Assembly: GCA_045535235.1 (NCBI GenBank)
Contig: JAZSLG010000096.1
Span: 1 to 7,887 of the forward strand
Origin: Stercoripulliclostridium_A sp045535235
GTDB lineage: Bacteria > Bacillota > Clostridia > Christensenellales > DTU072
DNA: 7,887 bases
Direction: 5' to 3'
The position numbers and the translations under genes are program-made. The stretch's first letter is position 1. Every line of letters starts with the position of its first letter. The notes under the pieces are model-generated. The model was not told the origin of the DNA. It worked only from the letters and a program-made list of their open reading frames with translations, and did no database searches. Positions 5,701 to 7,887 of the stretch are shown in pieces.

Positions 5701-7805
5701 TTAGTGGCGAAGATTATACCGAGACCACCGCAAACGAAGTAACCACTCGTACTTACCAATACAAGCCTGAAAAGTCTGAATTTTATTATGTACGCGCGTT
5801 GGTAATTAAGTCCGGTGCTATCGTAGCAGCATCAAACTATTCCACGAGTAGTAGTAAGGTTACTAACCCCACCGGCACGGTTGAAACCGTTATTACAAAC
5901 GACGTTTATGAAGAAGCTCTAAATAGTGTAAAGGGCGGTATCGTAAATGCTAACGACTATGAAGGAACCGGTCTTGGTGACGATTTCTATCCAGCAGGCG
6001 ACAACGATACTTTGGGATATACTTCCACTCTATCCAGCAACCTCTTGATGCTCACCTCCAATTATCCCACTTACTTTGGTTTCACCAATACCAGTGCGGT
6101 AAGTCTTTCCACCGAGTCTTTCTACAGACTAAGCGTATGGGTTAAGACCGTAGGCGACACCAAGGCAAGCGTAACCTTGAAGAATAGCTCCAAGTACCTA
6201 AAAGTTACCCATAACGATGCAGACCAAGGCGAATACGTTGGTTATACCGGCATCAATACCGCAGATAAGTGGGTAAGATACGATTTCTATATTGCAACCA
6301 ACCTATCTTCCGGTAGCGTAACTCTCGAGCTATATCTTGGTAACAAGTATGCTAACAACACCACCGCACTTTCCACCGATGGAACTATGATTTCCTCTGG
6401 CGCAAGCGCAGGTACCGTTTACTTTGACGATATTATGCTAGTAAAGCTCGCCGACGAATCTGCTTATAACAAGCTCGTTTACGGCGTTGACAATATCGAT
6501 GAAGTTACCGAAGAAACCATTAAGGAAAAACTAACCTCTTACGGCGTTGATATTAATGCTGACGGCGTTGAGTTTACCACCGAGGCTCTTCTTGAAGCAA
6601 GAAAGGCTTACGCACTAAATCTTCTTGCCGAAAAGGATGCCACCGATACCTTCTTTAACAACGCGTTCAAGTTTGAACTTGTAAACTACAAGACCGACTC
6701 TTTCGATAACTATGAGAAGAAGAAAGACGATCCTTCTAACAACGTTGAAGCACTCATCGGTAACAGTTCAAACTCCTTTACTCATTACGAAAGTGACGCA
6801 GTATTTAACGGCTCCGACGCTAATGAAAGCGACGTTAAGGATAACGACAACCCCAACCACGTTTACGGCGTATATAATAAGAAGGGCGACTTCGATGATC
6901 TAATCACTCACATGACCAATAAGGAGTATCTACCCGCAGACGGCACCTATGCAATTGCAGATAAGTATAGCGCAGACCAATTGAGAGATTTCCTAACCAC
7001 CACCTATACCGATGGTAAGGAAGTTGACAATGATAACTACTTGATGATGGCAAACATCACCAAGCCCAGCGCACAATACTACCTAAGCAATAGCTTGACC
7101 ATGTCGGCAACCAGCTATTACAAGATTACTTTCTATGCAAAGTATCTATCCGCAAATAGCGATTCTACCAAGATGCCCGAGTTCCGTTTCTTGTATGACA
7201 AGAGCAACGGCTACTGGGAAACCATCCAAATTAAGGCAAGCGACGAGATGGTAGAATACACCTTCTTGTATGCAAACGAGTCTTCTAAGAGCGTTACCGC
7301 ATATCTATCTTACTATCTTGGCTCCGACGACGCACAAGGCGATGCCGAAGACGTTAAGAACTTGATGGCAGGTATCGTAATGATAGACGACCTTACTATC
7401 GAAAAGGTAACCGCCGACGAATATAGCGCCGAAAAGACTGCTCTTGAAGGCGACACCAATAAGGCAGGCACCTTTGGTAGCTACCTAACCGCAGCTGAAG
7501 AAAAGGAAGACGAAACTCCCGTTGAAGATGACGAGCCCGAAGAAGAAGAGGAAGAAGAGGGCAATCAAATCAATCCTCAAGTATGGCTAATCATCTCCTC
7601 CGTAGTAATCGGTCTAATTCTTGTAGCAGTTATCGTAGTAATGATCTATAGGAAACTCAAGACTAAAGTTGTTAAGAAGCTACGCAAGACCAAAGTTGAC
7701 TCCGCAATGCCCGCTGACTTTGAAAAGAAGCAAGCACAAGAGAAAGTACGCAAGTCTGCTGATAGCAAGAAGAAGGATATTGATACTTCGGACTACAACG
7801 ACTAG
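2718..7805 (+). CDS. Giant multi-domain surface lipoprotein with five beta-sandwich modules and a C-terminal transmembrane anchor
   Basis: The 1695-residue protein is complete. Residues 1-27 are a lipoprotein signal: basic MKKSKK, a hydrophobic core, then the lipobox VVAC with Cys27 as the predicted lipidated residue. A Thr/Asp/Glu linker (28-49) follows. Five modules of carbohydrate-binding/galactose-binding-like fold are inferred at about 49-272, 312-627, 655-877, 902-1244 and 1311-1564. Each has an aromatic strand of the type YYKLIVDVW, YYAVSVWVY, FYRLSMWVN, FYRLSVWVK or YYKITFYAK, and four close with an FDN-(V/I)-T-like strand. Module 2 carries a charged helical insert (503-542) and module 4 an Fn3-like insert (about 950-1046). 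The end has an acidic stalk (1594-1614), one transmembrane helix (1621-1643) and a basic tail of about 50 residues. There is no LPXTG, SLH repeat or recognised catalytic domain. Likely extracellular, binding glycans or other envelope material, but no ligand can be named. The fold assignment is from pattern only. Confidence 0.9.
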   Translation: MKKSKKLLTLLLATMLVLALMIGVVACNPPEDPSNDDDTVTEETTTTETLLVTNGKFTNTIGATYVKSASNWTLTAGSWAKSSTGLNTGVVDISPETYSTNKGAINAEIGTPKIAPNTPKTDNVPDDNNVLVISMDGNESNGSIFYASSAVSVKKGTYYKLIVDVWTHLLFDENVDNSKRGAAIVISQGTSASSVAVAQFLSINTNEEWETYEFYIEGSNFEDRSFNVQLWLGYGPSQMKDLVNKGNTAYNSTYTAKGTAMFDNVTMEAIDKSVYDAALVKQYNELAGANETARTQVMQKAYGVANEKSVVLSYEYLNNNFTSATGYSTSQTQNSFFTSAKVGSTANYTVVTGKEGLTDTNNFPAYSSTNDPTGVFDMTKLYYNYVDSNDSSKNNTYANAYGKVASTFIPPVANDGFGISYTPENGYQFTREDNPLETQALLVYHQKNAISGAGFQSSFDILIENNKYYAVSVWVYIWVPEVSEEAYCGVKPTLTVTEPVEGVEDFDKKKAEYEKAKAEYDKKMADYDVLYNEWLKYDAFAKNADGNTNDSKVYATLRLQGASTNSKLETKTNGTWGGWEQLTIKMKGNELADRKVGLELWYGEGEWGSDDLYPGGCFFDNITIMEYEDETALNNAYPGGTLEEWDRIMADDYDGFNLVNKAEITPFTALGDSEEEGWYYNVIDTNTFVNMEADDSNLYAGVLSGTAVQNGADLSAVKALKGLTFSADDVLSLTRHEDEDFTDDTETDVFDFVVLNHAEYTASKLYYKPTNDIILNTAPNSFYRLSMWVNTQNLKSGSTFTISLYDAETDSIINSSATQASLAVSEWTEVSFVLQSSAIESDEMYILVEFGKGDIYTPASHTKGAVILTAPTWKKIEYTEYNEASGNYVKSFDLSGSTTTGSSITNSDFSAVDSKDYNLKEEDDVVFDKTTGKIVGIATPKSWTKATEAYLITAPSVTANGAYLQWKETVKEATHYYIYNADKELVKILDVATAVSGEDYTETTANEVTTRTYQYKPEKSEFYYVRALVIKSGAIVAASNYSTSSSKVTNPTGTVETVITNDVYEEALNSVKGGIVNANDYEGTGLGDDFYPAGDNDTLGYTSTLSSNLLMLTSNYPTYFGFTNTSAVSLSTESFYRLSVWVKTVGDTKASVTLKNSSKYLKVTHNDADQGEYVGYTGINTADKWVRYDFYIATNLSSGSVTLELYLGNKYANNTTALSTDGTMISSGASAGTVYFDDIMLVKLADESAYNKLVYGVDNIDEVTEETIKEKLTSYGVDINADGVEFTTEALLEARKAYALNLLAEKDATDTFFNNAFKFELVNYKTDSFDNYEKKKDDPSNNVEALIGNSSNSFTHYESDAVFNGSDANESDVKDNDNPNHVYGVYNKKGDFDDLITHMTNKEYLPADGTYAIADKYSADQLRDFLTTTYTDGKEVDNDNYLMMANITKPSAQYYLSNSLTMSATSYYKITFYAKYLSANSDSTKMPEFRFLYDKSNGYWETIQIKASDEMVEYTFLYANESSKSVTAYLSYYLGSDDAQGDAEDVKNLMAGIVMIDDLTIEKVTADEYSAEKTALEGDTNKAGTFGSYLTAAEEKEDETPVEDDEPEEEEEEEGNQINPQVWLIISSVVIGLILVAVIVVMIYRKLKTKVVKKLRKTKVDSAMPADFEKKQAQEKVRKSADSKKKDIDTSDYND
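2862..3533 (+). other. Giant protein module 1 (beta-sandwich, CBM-like)
   Basis: Residues about 49-272. It opens with VTNGKFTNT, a typical first strand of CBM4/9-like domains (N-G-x-F). It continues with YYKLIVDVW (158-166), then EEWETYEFYIEG (207-218), and closes with GTAMFDNVTMEAI (258-270). A predicted helical linker (271-310) leads to module 2. Fold assignment is by strand pattern, not by search. Confidence 0.55.
3651..4598 (+). other. Giant protein module 2 with helical insertion
   Basis: Residues about 312-627. The first strand is LNNNFTSAT, the central aromatic strand YYAVSVWVYIW (468-478), then WGGWEQLTIKMKG (576-588) and the closing GGCFFDNITIMEY (615-627). The only two non-lipobox cysteines I find are here, Cys488 after the aromatic strand and Cys617 in the closing strand, so a disulfide is possible. 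The module is longer than its siblings because of the charged insert at 503-542. Confidence 0.55.
4224..4343 (+). other. Charged helical (coiled-coil-like) insertion in module 2
   Basis: Residues about 503-542 are rich in Lys, Glu, Asp, Ala and Tyr and contain a short repeat, KKKAEYEKAKAEYDKKMADY, with A-E-Y or A-D-Y recurring every seven residues (511-513, 518-520, 525-527). That heptad spacing suggests a helix or short coiled coil protruding between two beta strands. The DNA shows the same repeat as gcagagta[t/c]ga[a/c] units near 4248-4280. Confidence 0.65.
4680..5348 (+). other. Giant protein module 3
   Basis: Residues about 655-877. The central strand is FYRLSMWVNTQNL (782-794), followed by TISLYDAETDS and WTEVSFVLQSS (827-837). 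It closes with GAVILTAPTWKKIEY (864-878), where the usual F-D-N acidic pair is replaced by L-T-A-P. The metal- or ligand-linked Asp/Asn of sibling modules is thus missing here. Confidence 0.5.
5421..6449 (+). other. Giant protein module 4, split by an Fn3-like insertion
   Basis: Residues about 902-1244. A first strand SSITNSDFSAVD (902-913) is separated from the rest by the Fn3-like segment. The module resumes with FYRLSVWVKTVGD (1135-1147), WVRYDFYIA (1185-1193) and GTVYFDDIMLVKL (1232-1244). Alternatively the first strand is a remnant and the Fn3 domain simply sits between modules 3 and 4. Confidence 0.5.
5565..5855 (+). other. Fibronectin type III-like domain
   Basis: Residues about 950-1046. 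APSVTANGAYLQWKE (954-968) matches the Fn3 opening with its conserved Trp, THYYIYNADKELV (974-986) the middle strands, and EFYYVRALVIKSG (1021-1033) followed by SNYSTSS the Y-x-V-x-A and final strands. About 97 residues is the normal Fn3 size. Confidence 0.65.
6648..7409 (+). other. Giant protein module 5 (membrane-proximal)
   Basis: Residues about 1311-1564. It opens with FFNNAFKFELV, has an Asp/Asn-rich loop (1366-1380), the strands YYKITFYAKYLS (1467-1478) and MVEYTFLYAN (1511-1520), and closes with GIVMIDDLTIEKV (1552-1564). It is preceded by a helical segment (about 1245-1310) and followed by the acidic stalk. Confidence 0.55.
7578..7646 (+). other. C-terminal transmembrane helix of the giant protein
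   Basis: Residues 1621-1643 are continuously hydrophobic (Q-V-W-L-I-I-S-S-V-V-I-G and onward to V-M-I-Y). A run of Glu/Asp lies on the N-terminal side and RKLKTKVVKKLRK on the C-terminal side. The positive-inside rule puts the tail in the cytoplasm and the modules outside. Confidence 0.9.
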
Positions 7806-7814
7806 TAAAAACGC

Positions 7815-7832
7815 GTTATTTTAGCGAATAAC
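7815..7832. terminator. Weak hairpin after the giant gene
   Basis: GTTATT and AATAAC pair over 6 bp around TTAGCG, ten bases after the TAG stop. On the plus strand no U-run follows. On the minus strand the same hairpin is followed by GCGTTTTT, which looks more like a terminator for something entering from the right. Its role is therefore uncertain. Confidence 0.25.
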
Positions 7833-7887
7833 TTCACAAAACAAGAGCCTCCCTCGGTCGTTTACGAGTAGTAAAGTCCCGTCGGTA

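Noticed and set aside
7538..7562. Simple GAA/GAG repeat near the end of the giant gene as a phase-variable tract
   Set aside because: It encodes the acidic stalk with mixed GAA and GAG codons. The triplet unit would not shift the frame, so it is low-complexity coding sequence.
7821..7886. Minus-strand frame entering from the right edge and ending TAA at 7823-7821 (…LLLVNDRGRLLFCEVIR)
   Set aside because: Only 21 codons are visible with no start, it uses rare codons (CGA, GGG, AGG), and the same bases fit an intergenic repeat. A convergent gene end is possible but not supported.

Overview
The window looks like chromosomal DNA from a low-GC Gram-positive (Firmicutes, probably Clostridia-like) bacterium. 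The evidence is a tetrahydrofolate (THF) riboswitch ahead of an ECF-type folate transporter gene, a SpoVB-like flippase, a Gram-positive style lipobox on a very large surface protein, and purine-rich Shine-Dalgarno (SD) sites. No rRNA, tRNA, CRISPR array, transposase or phage gene was seen. The lineage is inferred; nothing here fixes genus or species.

Layout. Bases 1-125 (minus) hold the start of a small Cys/Asn/Arg-rich protein that runs off the left edge. It has a near-perfect SD and a 9-bp hairpin just upstream. Bases 189-794 (minus) encode FolT, the substrate-binding membrane subunit of a folate ECF transporter. FolT has its own well-formed promoter (936-964), a clear THF aptamer (838-929) and a hairpin that contains its SD and is followed by seven U residues (802-819, then 801-795). 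Bases 972-2474 (minus) encode a 500-residue SpoVB-like flippase of the MOP superfamily. Bases 2475-2717 form a divergent intergenic region with interleaved inverted repeats, a short palindrome and candidate promoters. Bases 2718-7805 (plus) encode one 1695-residue protein, nearly two thirds of the window. The last ~80 bases hold a weak hairpin and no convincing gene.

The giant protein is the most unusual object. It starts with a lipoprotein signal ending at Cys27. It continues through five divergent beta-sandwich modules that look like carbohydrate-binding or galactose-binding folds, one carrying a charged helical insertion and one a fibronectin-III-like insertion. It ends in an acidic stalk, a single transmembrane helix and a basic cytoplasmic tail. 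It therefore carries two apparent membrane anchors, one at each end, and no recognised catalytic domain.

The genes do not form one obvious pathway. FolT serves folate salvage under THF feedback. The flippase probably moves a lipid-linked precursor for the cell envelope. The giant protein is an envelope protein of unknown role. The flippase and giant gene are transcribed divergently, so shared control is possible but unproven.
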